A stretch of DNA of 64,000 bases, from contig NZ_CAJPVI010000035.1 in the NCBI RefSeq assembly GCF_905397435.1, positions 37,689 through 101,688 of the forward strand, given 5' to 3'. The translations under genes and the position numbers were made by a program. This DNA comes from Cupriavidus numazuensis (GTDB taxonomy: Bacteria; Pseudomonadota; Gammaproteobacteria; Burkholderiales; Burkholderiaceae). This document shows positions 8,975-17,862 of the stretch, piece after piece; position 1 is the first letter of the stretch, and the number at the start of each line of letters is the position of its first letter. The notes under the pieces were generated by a model, which saw only the letters and a program-made list of their open reading frames with translations, was not told the origin of the DNA and made no database searches.

Positions 8975-9967
8975 ATGCATACTGACGCGTTCGACTACAA
9001 CCTGCTGACGGTATTCGATGCGATGCTGCGCGAGCGCAGCGTGACGCGCGCCGCGGCGCAGCTTGGCCTTACGCAGAGTGCGATGAGCCACGCGCTGAAC
9101 CGCCTGCGCGAATTCTTCGACGATCCACTGTTCGTCAAGACCGCCGCGGGCATGACGCCGACGATCAAGGCGGAGGCGCTGTCCGAAACCGTACTGGACG
9201 TCATGACGGCGATGCGCACGCGCGTGCTGCCGCAGGCGAGCTTCGACCCCGCCACGATGCAGCGCACGTTCACGCTGTGCATGACGGACATGGGGGAACT
9301 GGTGTTCCTTCCACCGCTGATGAAACGGCTGCGTGTGGTTGCGCCTCACTGCAAGCTGCGAACGCTGCAGGTGCCGGTGCCGCAGATCGAAGGGCTGCTG
9401 GCGTCGGGCGATGCCGACCTGTTGCTAGGCTCGGTGCAGACGGCGCCCGAGTCGCTGTTCCGGCAGCAGTTGTTCATGCATGGCTTTGTGACCATCGTGA
9501 GCACAAAGAACAGGCAGGTGCGCGACGCCCTGACGATCGAGCAGTTCGAGTCGATGCCGCACGTCACCGTGAGTCTCGCGGGCCGTACGAGCCCGTCGTA
9601 CGACGCGGCATTCGAGAGTCATGGGCTCAGGCGCAACATCTACCTGCATACGCCACACTTTCTCTCGATCCCGCTGCTGATGGAGCAGCAACCCGACCTG
9701 ATCGCGACCGTGCCCGAGGAACTCGCGAACGTCTTCAGCCGCTACGGCATCGTGCGCGTGGTGAAGCCTCCTGTGGTGTTGCCGCCGTATGCGTTGAGCC
9801 AGTACTGGCATCCGCGCTTTCACCACGATCCGGCCATCGTCTGGCTGCGGCAGCTTGTGAAGCAGACGTTCGACCGCTATCCGGATACCGACGTGTCAGG
9901 CGATGCCATGCCCGTGCCGGTCCGCAGGAAAGGCGCAACGGCCAAGCGGGGCGCCAGTTCGCGGTAG
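8975..9967 (+). CDS. LysR-type regulator, likely controls the divergent Rieske oxygenase operon
   Basis: The 330-residue protein has an N-terminal winged helix-turn-helix (SVTRAAAQLGLTQSAMSHAL near 22-41) and a two-lobed effector domain. The fold and segments such as LLLGSVQ and the HTDAFDYNLLTVFDAML start resemble the NodD/NahR/TsaR-like group that responds to aromatic acids. The start at 8975 is preferred because AGGGA sits nine bases upstream; an ATG at 8966 would be too close to it. The frame is open far upstream, antisense to the oxygenase, but that part is not coding. It probably activates the divergent operon when the aromatic substrate is present. Confidence 0.88.
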   Translation: MHTDAFDYNLLTVFDAMLRERSVTRAAAQLGLTQSAMSHALNRLREFFDDPLFVKTAAGMTPTIKAEALSETVLDVMTAMRTRVLPQASFDPATMQRTFTLCMTDMGELVFLPPLMKRLRVVAPHCKLRTLQVPVPQIEGLLASGDADLLLGSVQTAPESLFRQQLFMHGFVTIVSTKNRQVRDALTIEQFESMPHVTVSLAGRTSPSYDAAFESHGLRRNIYLHTPHFLSIPLLMEQQPDLIATVPEELANVFSRYGIVRVVKPPVVLPPYALSQYWHPRFHHDPAIVWLRQLVKQTFDRYPDTDVSGDAMPVPVRRKGATAKRGASSR

Positions 9968-10098
9968 CGTTCCACAAGCCATGGAGAGGCGATGATCGAA
10001 GGGCGTGGCGAGCAGGTACCCGCCGGTCAGTGCCGGGGACTACCTGCGCCAGCGCGTGAATGCGGACTTCAGGGGCGAACTGAACGGGCGCGCCTACA

Positions 10099-10641
10099 TT
10101 ACGACGCCGCAACCACCCCGCACGCAATCCGCCCGCCTGAATTCCCTGTCGGCTGCGTCTTGTAGTCGTCCGGATCCTTGTGCACGACTACGGCGCGGCC
10201 GACTACGCTGTTCGGGCCGCTGCCCACACTCAGGTCAGGCATCAGGATGCTGGCGCGCGCATTGCCGTTGGCGTCAGCCGTGAGGTTGTTCATGTCGCCG
10301 GCGTGGTGGTCAGGCATGCCCATCTGCCCGTGCGGCTTGCTGGTCGGGTTGAAATGGCCGCCGGCGCTCATCGCATCGGGCGCCGAGCAGTCGCCCTTTT
10401 CGTGCACGTGGAAGCCATGCGTGGTGTTGGGCGGCAGACCCGTGACCGATGCCACCATCATCACGCCGCCGGCCTGCTGCGTGAACGTGACCGTGCCGCC
10501 TGTATTGGTGCCGCTCTTCGGCGAGAGGGTCGCGGTGGCCTTGGCACCGCCGCCGCCCCCCGTTGTCCCCGAGCCGGCACAGCCCGCCAGGGTCATTGCT
10601 ACCGCTGCCGTGGCCGCCAGGCCGAAAAGTGTGCGTTTCAT
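10099..10641 (-). CDS. sodC: Superoxide dismutase [Cu-Zn], lipoprotein
   Basis: The 180-residue protein has a lipoprotein signal peptide (VAMTLAGC) and a glycine-rich linker before the Cu,Zn-SOD barrel. Copper ligands are in GFHVHEKGDC, the shared and zinc ligands in GHFNP and MPDHHAGDMNNL, and the last copper ligand in VVHKDPDDY. The disulphide pair is Cys in EKGDCSA and in RIACGVV. It removes superoxide in the periplasm, protecting against external oxidants. The start at 10641 gives the shortest signal peptide with AGGG upstream; an in-frame start six codons earlier is less likely. It lies between two LysR genes and shows no operon. Confidence 0.93.
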   Translation of the reverse strand: MKRTLFGLAATAAVAMTLAGCAGSGTTGGGGGAKATATLSPKSGTNTGGTVTFTQQAGGVMMVASVTGLPPNTTHGFHVHEKGDCSAPDAMSAGGHFNPTSKPHGQMGMPDHHAGDMNNLTADANGNARASILMPDLSVGSGPNSVVGRAVVVHKDPDDYKTQPTGNSGGRIACGVVAAS

Positions 10642-10734
10642 CGGAACCCTCCCATTCACGTTATTGCGGAAGAAACAGTATAGGATGCGACGCTTACGCA
10701 GTGGCGCGGATTGAGCGGCGAATAACAGGCGCGC

Positions 10735-11676
10735 CTACGCGGCCAGCTGCGTCACCCCGCCTTGCTGCGGTGCGGCACCGAAGTGCGGATGCCGGCCAAA
10801 AATGTCCGCCACCCAGTTGACGAATACGCGAACCTTGGCGGACAGGTGGCGGTTCTGCGGATACATGGCGGAAATCGGCAGTTCCTCGCTCTGCCAGTCG
10901 GACATGACTTCGACCAGCCGGCCGCTGGCCACGTACGGTTCGGCCATGACGCGCGACAGGCAGGCCAGTCCGTGGCCCGCGAGCGTGCATTCCAGGTAGA
11001 CATCCCCATCGTTCGTGGAAATGGCGGATGGAAGCAGGATCTCGGTGCTCTCGTGCCCGCGCGTGAACTGCCATGGCCATTCGCGCCCGGTGCGGTTGGA
11101 CAGGTGGTTGACTGCCTTGTGCTGGGCAAGGTCCGCGAGCTCATGCGGCGTGCCAAAGCGGTTCAGGTAGATCGGCGACGCGAAGAACGCCAGCTTGAGC
11201 TGGCCGATGCGCCGCGCGACCATGGACTCGTCCACCGCGCCCACGCGCAGCACCACGTCCACGCCTTCCTGCAGCAAGTCGATCGGCTTGCCGTTGATGG
11301 TCAGGTCCAGCTTCAGTTCCGGGTAGGCCGCGAAGAAGTCGTGCAGGTGCGGGATCAGCGCAAGGCGGGCCAGCCCGGCGGTGGTATCCACCGACAGCGT
11401 GCCCTTGGGCGAGTTGTTGTGCCGCGTCAGCGATTGCTCGGCTTCTTCCACATCGGCCAGGATGCGCACGCACCGCTCGTAGTACGCCGCACCGTCGCTG
11501 GTCACGCTGATGCGCCGGGTGGTCCGGTGCAGCAGCTTGACGCCCAGATGCGTCTCCAGGTTCTGGATCAAACGGGTGAGGGTGGCCTTGGGCAGGTCGA
11601 GCGAGTCGGCGGCACGCGCGAAGCTGCCCATGTCGACCACCCGGGTGAAGGCCTGCATTGAGACGAGACGATCCAT
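10735..11676 (-). CDS. LysR-type regulator next to the RND efflux operon
   Basis: The 313-residue protein starts MDRLVSMQAFTRVVDMGSF, the usual beginning of the large LysR subgroup with an N-terminal helix-turn-helix (SFARAADSLDLPKATLTRLI) and an effector domain from about 90. An in-frame start 34 codons upstream was rejected because it precedes this conserved beginning. The gene is divergent from the hydrolase-like gene and RND pump genes across about 350 bases, so those are its probable targets. The downstream neighbour sodC is 93 bases away on the same strand. The ligand is unknown. Confidence 0.87.
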   Translation of the reverse strand: MDRLVSMQAFTRVVDMGSFARAADSLDLPKATLTRLIQNLETHLGVKLLHRTTRRISVTSDGAAYYERCVRILADVEEAEQSLTRHNNSPKGTLSVDTTAGLARLALIPHLHDFFAAYPELKLDLTINGKPIDLLQEGVDVVLRVGAVDESMVARRIGQLKLAFFASPIYLNRFGTPHELADLAQHKAVNHLSNRTGREWPWQFTRGHESTEILLPSAISTNDGDVYLECTLAGHGLACLSRVMAEPYVASGRLVEVMSDWQSEELPISAMYPQNRHLSAKVRVFVNWVADIFGRHPHFGAAPQQGGVTQLAA

Positions 11677-12026
11677 GATGAGCTTCCGACCAATGTTTCC
11701 TGACGGCTCGCCGAACGGGGCGACCGGTGCGAATGTACGGGGATTGGTTGCCGGGGCGATGTGCAGGCCTGGCGCCATGCCAGGGCTTCCCGGTTCCCGG
11801 CTGGATGCCGGCGGCTGAAAGGGCCGCGCAGCCGGGAGAGCGGGAGTGAATCACATTTTCCAAGACCTTGTCATGCGTGGGGTCTCAGCGGGCGGATTAT
11901 TCCAATCGCGGAACAGTGCGTTGGCAATCTCTCGCTTTATCCCATCGGCGTCAATCACCATAATCCGTTGCATCGCAACACATGATAGGCGTGCCAACCG
12001 ATTTCAGCACGCCCGCCAAGGTGCCC
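11677..12026. other. Intergenic region between LysR and hydrolase-RND genes
   Basis: This gap of about 350 bases must hold the divergent promoters. No convincing -35/-10 pair, operator or terminator was recognised. Confidence 0.4.
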
Positions 12027-12956
12027 ATGTCCCAGTCGCCCAGCCATCGCCCACCCGCCGCGCCGTCGGCCACCGGCAACGAGCAGGCGCGCGTCGCGGA
12101 ATTCAGCGTGGCAAGCGGCGAGCGCGAGATCTCGGTATGCGTGTGCTACCCGCCCGGATATCCCGCCCCGGCCACTGAAAGTGGCGCGCTGCTGCCGTGG
12201 CTGGTGTACCTGCACGCGGGTGGTTTCGTGGACGGCGGACTGGAACGGGCAAAGCAGCTCGTGCAGTCCCTGGCAGCCTCGGTGCCGGCAGTCGTGGTGA
12301 CGCCGGCCTACTCGCTGGCGCCGGACCACCCGTTTCCGGCCGCGCCCGAGGATGCGTACAACACCGTGGAATGGGTGCTGCGCTACGCGCGCCGCCTGAA
12401 GGTGGACAAGGCACGCTTTGCGCTGGTTGGCGAAGAGGCGGGCGGCAATCTGGCCATCGCGCTGTCGCAGATGCTGCGCGACCGTTGCGCCCCGCAGCCG
12501 AGCGGGCAATGGCTGATCCGCCCCGTGACCGACCCGTGCCTGCAGCATGCGTCGTGCACCGGCGCGGGCCGTGGCGCGGTACCGCTGGAAACCCTGCAGC
12601 GGCTGGCCTGCAATTATCGCGACTATCTGCCGACGCCGGCCGCCAGCGTGCACCCGTATGCCGCGCCGGCGCTGGCCTCGCGCCTGGCAGGGCTGCCGCC
12701 CACGCTGGTGCAGGTGGCCGAAGTCGATGCGCTGCGCGCGGAAGGCGAAGCCTTCGCGGGGCGCCTTGCCAAGGCCGGTGTGCCGGCCGAGGCCATGATC
12801 ATGCCGGGCGCCTGTGGCGACGGTGTAGAAGACACCCACGAGGACTGTCAGTCGTGGGTAGACGAAGGTGCGCGATTCCTGCGGCGATGTCTAGCCGCGG
12901 CCGACGACACCTCATCCCGGCGCGAAAGCCGGTCCGGAATGAAGCCTGCCGGCTGA
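12027..12956 (+). CDS. Alpha/beta-hydrolase-fold protein lacking the nucleophile serine
   Basis: The 309-residue protein has the hormone-sensitive-lipase/acetyl-esterase layout: an oxyanion loop YLHAGGF, a strand before the nucleophile elbow, and a late acid loop VAEVDALRAEG. The elbow, normally GDSAGG, reads GEEAGG (Glu encoded by GAG at 12435-12437), so the catalytic serine is absent. The C-terminal His region (GDGVEDTHED) is also unlike the family. It is probably non-catalytic, perhaps a binding or regulatory protein. ATG at 12027 has AAGGTG upstream; an ATG at 11982 in the same frame lacks one. It precedes the RND adaptor by 188 bases on the same strand and faces the LysR gene. Confidence 0.75.
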   Translation: MSQSPSHRPPAAPSATGNEQARVAEFSVASGEREISVCVCYPPGYPAPATESGALLPWLVYLHAGGFVDGGLERAKQLVQSLAASVPAVVVTPAYSLAPDHPFPAAPEDAYNTVEWVLRYARRLKVDKARFALVGEEAGGNLAIALSQMLRDRCAPQPSGQWLIRPVTDPCLQHASCTGAGRGAVPLETLQRLACNYRDYLPTPAASVHPYAAPALASRLAGLPPTLVQVAEVDALRAEGEAFAGRLAKAGVPAEAMIMPGACGDGVEDTHEDCQSWVDEGARFLRRCLAAADDTSSRRESRSGMKPAG

Positions 12957-13144
12957 GGCATTCCGGGTAACACGCCAGCCGGTACTGATGCCGCCGAGAC
13001 GGACTGCGCGGCATCCGGCAAACAGACTTGCTGATCTGTCCGACAAGCTCCGGACCGCATTTCGCGGCCCGGCCGGCGGCGTTCGTGCTTTCGCAGCCTT
13101 TTGCTTTTCCAGTTGAAGAAAACCCGCAACAGGAGTGAAGAGAA

Positions 13145-14386
13145 ATGATTACCCAGAATCGACGCACGTTGATCGCGATTGCCATTGTGGTCGTCCTCGG
13201 CGCCGGCGTTGCCACCTCCATGCTGCGCCCGTGGCATGGCGGCGAAGCGCATGCCAACACGCCGCCGCCGGCCCCGGCCATTGAAGTGGCGAGCGCAGTC
13301 GGCAAGACCATTACCGAATGGGACGAGTTCTCGGGCCGTATCGAAGCGGTGGACCGCGTGGAAATCCGTCCGCGCGTCTCCGGCACGATCGAAACGGTGC
13401 ATTTCCGCGAAGGCTCGATCGTGAAGAAGGGCGATCCGCTGTTCACGATCGATCCGCGCCCCTACGCAGCCGAAGTCGCGCGCGCCGAGGCGGCGCTGGC
13501 CGCGGCTCAGGTACGGGCTTCGCATGCGCAGTCGGAAAAGGCGCGTGCCCAGCGCCTGCTGGACGACAACGCCATCTCGAAGCGAGAGTTCGACGAGCGC
13601 ATCAACGCCGCCAGCGAATTGTCCGCCGACGTGCGCGGCGCGCAGGCGGCGCTGGAGGTGGCGAAGCTGAACCTGAGCTACACGCGCATCGTTGCGCCGG
13701 TATCCGGCAAGGTATCGCGTGCGGAAATCACGGTCGGCAACCTTGTCGCAGCGGGCGCCGCATCGCCGCCGCTGACGTCGGTGGTCTCGGTCTCGCCGGT
13801 GTATGCGAGCTTCGATGTCGACGAGCAAAGCTACCTGCGCTACACCGCGCCGGGTGCTGGCGGCGGCAAGGACGGCCTGCCCGTGTTCCTGGGCCTGGCC
13901 AACGAAGACGGCAATCCGCACGAGGGCAAGATCCACTCGATCGACAATCGGCTCGATACGCGCAGCGGCACCATTCGCGTCCGCGCCGTGTTCGACAACG
14001 AGGATGGCCGCCTGTTGCCGGGCCTGTATGCGAAGGTCAAGCTCGGTGGCGGTTCGCCGCACGACGCCGTGCTGATCAACGATCGCGCCATCGGCACCGA
14101 CCAGGGCAAGAAGTTTGTGCTCGTGGTGGACAAGGCCAACAAGCTGACCTACCGAGAGGTGGATCTTGGGCCGACCTTTGAAGGGCTGCGCGTGATCCGC
14201 AAGGGCTTGAAGCCCGGTGAAAGCATCGTCGTGAACGGCCTGCAGCGCGTGCGTCCTGGCGATACGGTCGCACCGAAGCCGGTATCGATGGCGTTCCGCA
14301 GCGAACTGGAGCCGCGATCCTCCTCGCCTGACCGCAAGCAGGCGGCCAGCGAGAAAAGCGAAGCGGACGTGAAGCCGGTCAGTTGA
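13145..14386 (+). CDS. RND efflux periplasmic adaptor (membrane fusion protein)
   Basis: The 413-residue protein has an uncleaved N-terminal membrane anchor (about 8-27) rather than a lipobox. It then shows the adaptor pattern: a lipoyl half (GRIEAVDRVEIRPRVSG with VHFREGSIVKKGDPLFTID), a helical hairpin at about 95-165, the second lipoyl half (LSYTRIVAPVSGKVS), a beta-barrel and a membrane-proximal domain. It bridges the inner-membrane RND pump and the outer-membrane channel encoded downstream, most like MexE-type adaptors. CAGGAG lies eight bases ahead of the ATG. The next gene starts 284 bases later, after a palindromic repeat. Confidence 0.92.
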   Translation: MITQNRRTLIAIAIVVVLGAGVATSMLRPWHGGEAHANTPPPAPAIEVASAVGKTITEWDEFSGRIEAVDRVEIRPRVSGTIETVHFREGSIVKKGDPLFTIDPRPYAAEVARAEAALAAAQVRASHAQSEKARAQRLLDDNAISKREFDERINAASELSADVRGAQAALEVAKLNLSYTRIVAPVSGKVSRAEITVGNLVAAGAASPPLTSVVSVSPVYASFDVDEQSYLRYTAPGAGGGKDGLPVFLGLANEDGNPHEGKIHSIDNRLDTRSGTIRVRAVFDNEDGRLLPGLYAKVKLGGGSPHDAVLINDRAIGTDQGKKFVLVVDKANKLTYREVDLGPTFEGLRVIRKGLKPGESIVVNGLQRVRPGDTVAPKPVSMAFRSELEPRSSSPDRKQAASEKSEADVKPVS

Positions 14387-14407
14387 GGCATGCGAGCCGA
14401 TGTCTTG

Positions 14408-14520
14408 CTCCCCTCTCCCGCTCGCGGGAGAGGGGTTGGGGGAGAGGGCAGGAGCCTCAACGGAGTGCCAGCGCCTGAACCACCCCTCTCCCCAACCCTC
14501 TCCCGCTGAGGGGAGAGGGA
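14408..14520. repeat. Extragenic palindromic repeat pair inside the RND operon
   Basis: Two related GC-rich elements face each other: CCCCTCTCCCGCTCGCGG with GGAGAGGGG tail at 14409-14448, and CCCCTCTCCCCAACCCTC through GGGGAGAGGG at 14483-14519. Each can form its own hairpin and the two can pair with one another. Similar dispersed elements are common in beta- and gammaproteobacteria. It sits in the 284-base gap between adaptor and pump genes, where it could alter transcript stability or relative expression. Confidence 0.75.
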
Positions 14521-14670
14521 GCCGGCCTGAGGAACCGTTGATGTCTTCTCCACTGGGCAATTGCCAGAGCCTTAAGAACGCGCGTCCGTAGTTTGTTTCG
14601 ATCCCCAAACTGTTGATGGTGCCCGCCACGAGCGAGCCGCCAGGGGAACGCTTTTTTTGCAGAGACCAAG

Positions 14671-17600
14671 ATGAATCTCTCGAAATTCTTTATCGACCGC
14701 CCCATCTTCGCGGGTGTGTTGTCGGTGCTGATCTTCCTGATCGGCGCTATCTCGATGTTCAAGCTACCGATTTCGGAGTACCCGGAAGTCGTGCCGCCGT
14801 CGGTGGTTGTGCGCGCGCAGTTCCCGGGCGCGAACCCGAAGGTGATCGCCGAAACCGTGGCTACGCCGCTGGAAGAGCAGATCAACGGCGTCGAGGACAT
14901 GCTGTACATGAACTCGCAGGCCAACAGCGACGGCACGCTCACGCTGACGGTGACCTTCAAGCTGGGCACCGACCCGGACAAGGCGCAGCAGCTCGTGCAG
15001 AACCGCGTGTCGCAGGCCGAGCCGCGCTTGCCGGAAGACGTGCGCCGCCTTGGCATCACCACCGTCAAGAGCTCGCCCGACCTGACCATGGTGGTCCACC
15101 TGGTCTCGCCGAACGACCGCTATGACATGACGTACCTGCGCAACTACGCGCTGATCAACGTGAAGGACCGCCTTGCGCGGATCCAGGGCGTGGGCCAGGT
15201 GCAGATGTTCGGCTCGGGCGACTACTCGATGCGCGTGTGGCTGAACCCGGAGAAGATCGCCGAGCGCAACCTGTCGGCATCCGACGTGGTCAAGGCCATT
15301 CGCGAGCAGAACGTGCAGGTGGCGGCCGGCGTGATCGGCCAGTCGCCGACGCTGCCGGGTACCGACCTGCAGCTTTCGGTGAACGCGCAGGGCCGGCTGC
15401 AGACCGTGGAAGAGTTTGGCGACATCATCGTCAAGACGTCTTCGGACGGCGCGGTCACGTACCTGAAGGACATCGCACGCATTGAACTCGGTGCGTCGGA
15501 ATACGCGCTGCGCTCGCTGCTGGACAACAAGTCCGCGGTCGCGATCCCGATCTTCCAGGCGCCTGGTTCGAATGCGATCCAGATCTCGAACGACGTGCGC
15601 AAGACCATGGAGGAACTGAAGCAGAACATGCCCGAGGGCGTGGACTACAGCATTGTCTATGACCCGACGCAGTTCGTGCGCCACAGTATCGAGGCGGTGG
15701 TCCACACGCTGTTCGAGGCCATTGCGCTCGTGGTGCTGGTGGTGATCCTGTTCCTGCAAACGTGGCGTGCGTCGATCATCCCGCTGCTCGCGGTGCCGGT
15801 GTCGATCGTCGGTACGTTCGGGCTGATGCATGCTTTCGGCTTTTCGATCAACGCGCTGAGCCTGTTCGGGCTGGTGCTTGCGATCGGCATCGTCGTGGAC
15901 GATGCGATCGTGGTGGTGGAAAACGTCGAGCGGAACATCGAGGAAGGGCTGTCGCCGAAGGAAGCGACCTACAAGGCTATGCGTGAAGTCAGCGGCCCGA
16001 TCATCGCGATCGCGCTGACGCTGATCGCCGTGTTCGTGCCGCTCGCGTTCATGACGGGCCTGACCGGCCAGTTCTACAAACAGTTCGCGCTGACGATCTC
16101 GATCTCGACGATCATCTCGGCGTTCAACTCGCTGACGCTGTCGCCGGCATTGTCGGCGCTGTTGCTCCGGGGCCACGACGCGCCCAAGGACTGGCTCACG
16201 CGCGGCATGGACAAGGTGTTCGGCGGCTTCTTCGCGCGCTTCAACAGTTTCTTTGGCCGCAGCTCCGACAAGTATGGTCGCGGCGTGAAGGGTGTGATTC
16301 GCCGCAAGGGCTCGGTGTTCGGCGTCTATGCCGTAATGCTGCTGGCCACGTGGGGCATCTTCCAGATGGTGCCGAAGGGCTTCGTGCCCGCGCAGGACAA
16401 GCAGTACCTGGTGAGCTTTGCCAAGCTGCCTGACGGCGCGACGCTCGACCGGACCGAGGACGTGATCCGCCGCATGTCGGAGATCGCGCTCAAGCATCCG
16501 GGCGTGGAGTCGGCCGTGGCGTTCCCGGGCCTGTCGATCAACGGCTTCACCAACAGTCCTAGCGCCGGCATCGTGTTCGTCACGCTCGATCCGTTCGACA
16601 AGCGCAAGGGCAAGGAGCTGTCCGGCAATGCGATTGCCGCGGACCTGAACAAGCAGTACGGGTCGATCCAGGACGCGTTCATCGCGGTGTTTCCGCCGCC
16701 ACCGGTGCAGGGCCTCGGCACCATCGGCGGGTTCAAGATGATGATCGAGGACCGTGCGGCGCTTGGCTATGACGCGCTGTTCGACGCGACCAACGCCTTC
16801 ATGGCGAAGGCGCGTGCCACGCCCGAACTGGCTGGCATCTTCAGCAACTACCAGGTGAACGTGCCGCAGCTCGACGTGCAGCTCGACCGTACCAAGGCCA
16901 AGCAGCTTGGCGTGCCGGTGACTGATGTGTTCGAGACGCTGCAGACCTATCTTGGCTCGGCCTACGTGAACGACTTCAACAAGTTCGGCCGCACGTACCA
17001 GGTCAAGGTGCAGGCGGATGCGCAGTTCCGCCAGCATGCCGAGGACATTCTGCAACTCAAGGCGCGCAGCGCCAGCGGCGAAATGGTGCCGTTGTCGTCG
17101 CTGGTGAAGGTCAAGCAGAGCTTTGGTCCGGACAGCGTGAGCCGCTACAACGGCTTCACCGCCGCCGATATGAACGGCGGTCCGGCGCCGGGCTTCTCGT
17201 CCGGCCAGGCACAGGCTGCCGCTGAGCGGATCGCTGCCGAGACGCTGCCGAAGGGCATCGGCTTCGAATGGACCGAGCTGACCTACCAGGACATCCTGGC
17301 CGGCAATGCGGGCGTGTGGATTTTCCCGCTGTGCGTGCTGCTCGTGTTCCTGGTGCTGGCCGCGCAGTATGAAAGCCTGACGCTGCCGCTGGCCGTGATC
17401 CTGATCGTGCCGATGAGCCTGCTGGCAGCCATGACGGGCGTGTGGTTGACGCGTGGGGACAACAACATCTTCACGCAGATCGGCTTCATCGTGCTGGTCG
17501 GGTTGTCGGCGAAGAACGCGATCCTGATCGTGGAGTTTGCGCGAGAGCTGGAGCACCACGGCCGCACGGTGGTACAAGCCGCGATCGAAGCAAGCCGCCT

Positions 17601-17862
17601 GCGCCTGCGCCCGATTCTGATGACGTCGTTCGCGTTCATCATGGGTGTGGTGCCGCTGGTGGTGTCGACCGGCGCTGGCTCGGAAATGCGCCATGCGATG
17701 GGCGTGGCCGTGTTTGCGGGGATGCTGGGCGTGACGTTCTTCGGCCTGTTCCTCACCCCGGTGTTCTATGTGGCGCTGCGTTTGCTGGCGACTCGCAAGC
17801 AGCGCCGGGAGGCAGCGGCGACCAGTGCATCGGCGTCGCACGCTGTGCCGTCCGCAGAGTGA
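14671..17862 (+). CDS. RND multidrug efflux transporter (HAE1 family)
   Basis: The 1063-residue protein has the full AcrB/MexF layout: TM1 near 10-30, a large periplasmic loop, TM2-6, TM7 near 545, a second loop and TM8-12. The proton-relay aspartates are in GIVVDDAIVVVENVER (near 410) and the TM10-11 partner region GLSAKNAILIVEFA near 950 includes the expected lysine. Hydrophobic TM and porter segments are complete. It exports lipophilic compounds using proton-motive force. The downstream channel ATG overlaps its stop (TGATG), showing coupling. MexF/BpeF-type pumps with LysR control are the closest recalled relatives. Confidence 0.95.
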   Translation: MNLSKFFIDRPIFAGVLSVLIFLIGAISMFKLPISEYPEVVPPSVVVRAQFPGANPKVIAETVATPLEEQINGVEDMLYMNSQANSDGTLTLTVTFKLGTDPDKAQQLVQNRVSQAEPRLPEDVRRLGITTVKSSPDLTMVVHLVSPNDRYDMTYLRNYALINVKDRLARIQGVGQVQMFGSGDYSMRVWLNPEKIAERNLSASDVVKAIREQNVQVAAGVIGQSPTLPGTDLQLSVNAQGRLQTVEEFGDIIVKTSSDGAVTYLKDIARIELGASEYALRSLLDNKSAVAIPIFQAPGSNAIQISNDVRKTMEELKQNMPEGVDYSIVYDPTQFVRHSIEAVVHTLFEAIALVVLVVILFLQTWRASIIPLLAVPVSIVGTFGLMHAFGFSINALSLFGLVLAIGIVVDDAIVVVENVERNIEEGLSPKEATYKAMREVSGPIIAIALTLIAVFVPLAFMTGLTGQFYKQFALTISISTIISAFNSLTLSPALSALLLRGHDAPKDWLTRGMDKVFGGFFARFNSFFGRSSDKYGRGVKGVIRRKGSVFGVYAVMLLATWGIFQMVPKGFVPAQDKQYLVSFAKLPDGATLDRTEDVIRRMSEIALKHPGVESAVAFPGLSINGFTNSPSAGIVFVTLDPFDKRKGKELSGNAIAADLNKQYGSIQDAFIAVFPPPPVQGLGTIGGFKMMIEDRAALGYDALFDATNAFMAKARATPELAGIFSNYQVNVPQLDVQLDRTKAKQLGVPVTDVFETLQTYLGSAYVNDFNKFGRTYQVKVQADAQFRQHAEDILQLKARSASGEMVPLSSLVKVKQSFGPDSVSRYNGFTAADMNGGPAPGFSSGQAQAAAERIAAETLPKGIGFEWTELTYQDILAGNAGVWIFPLCVLLVFLVLAAQYESLTLPLAVILIVPMSLLAAMTGVWLTRGDNNIFTQIGFIVLVGLSAKNAILIVEFARELEHHGRTVVQAAIEASRLRLRPILMTSFAFIMGVVPLVVSTGAGSEMRHAMGVAVFAGMLGVTFFGLFLTPVFYVALRLLATRKQRREAAATSASASHAVPSAE

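Noticed and set aside
9968..10098. Possible gene start between the LysR gene and sodC
   Set aside because: The frame continues antisense to sodC and has no ribosome site or motif.
12848..14629. Minus-strand open frame opposite the adaptor gene
   Set aside because: No domain is seen and it includes the palindromic repeat; the plus-strand adaptor explains the region.
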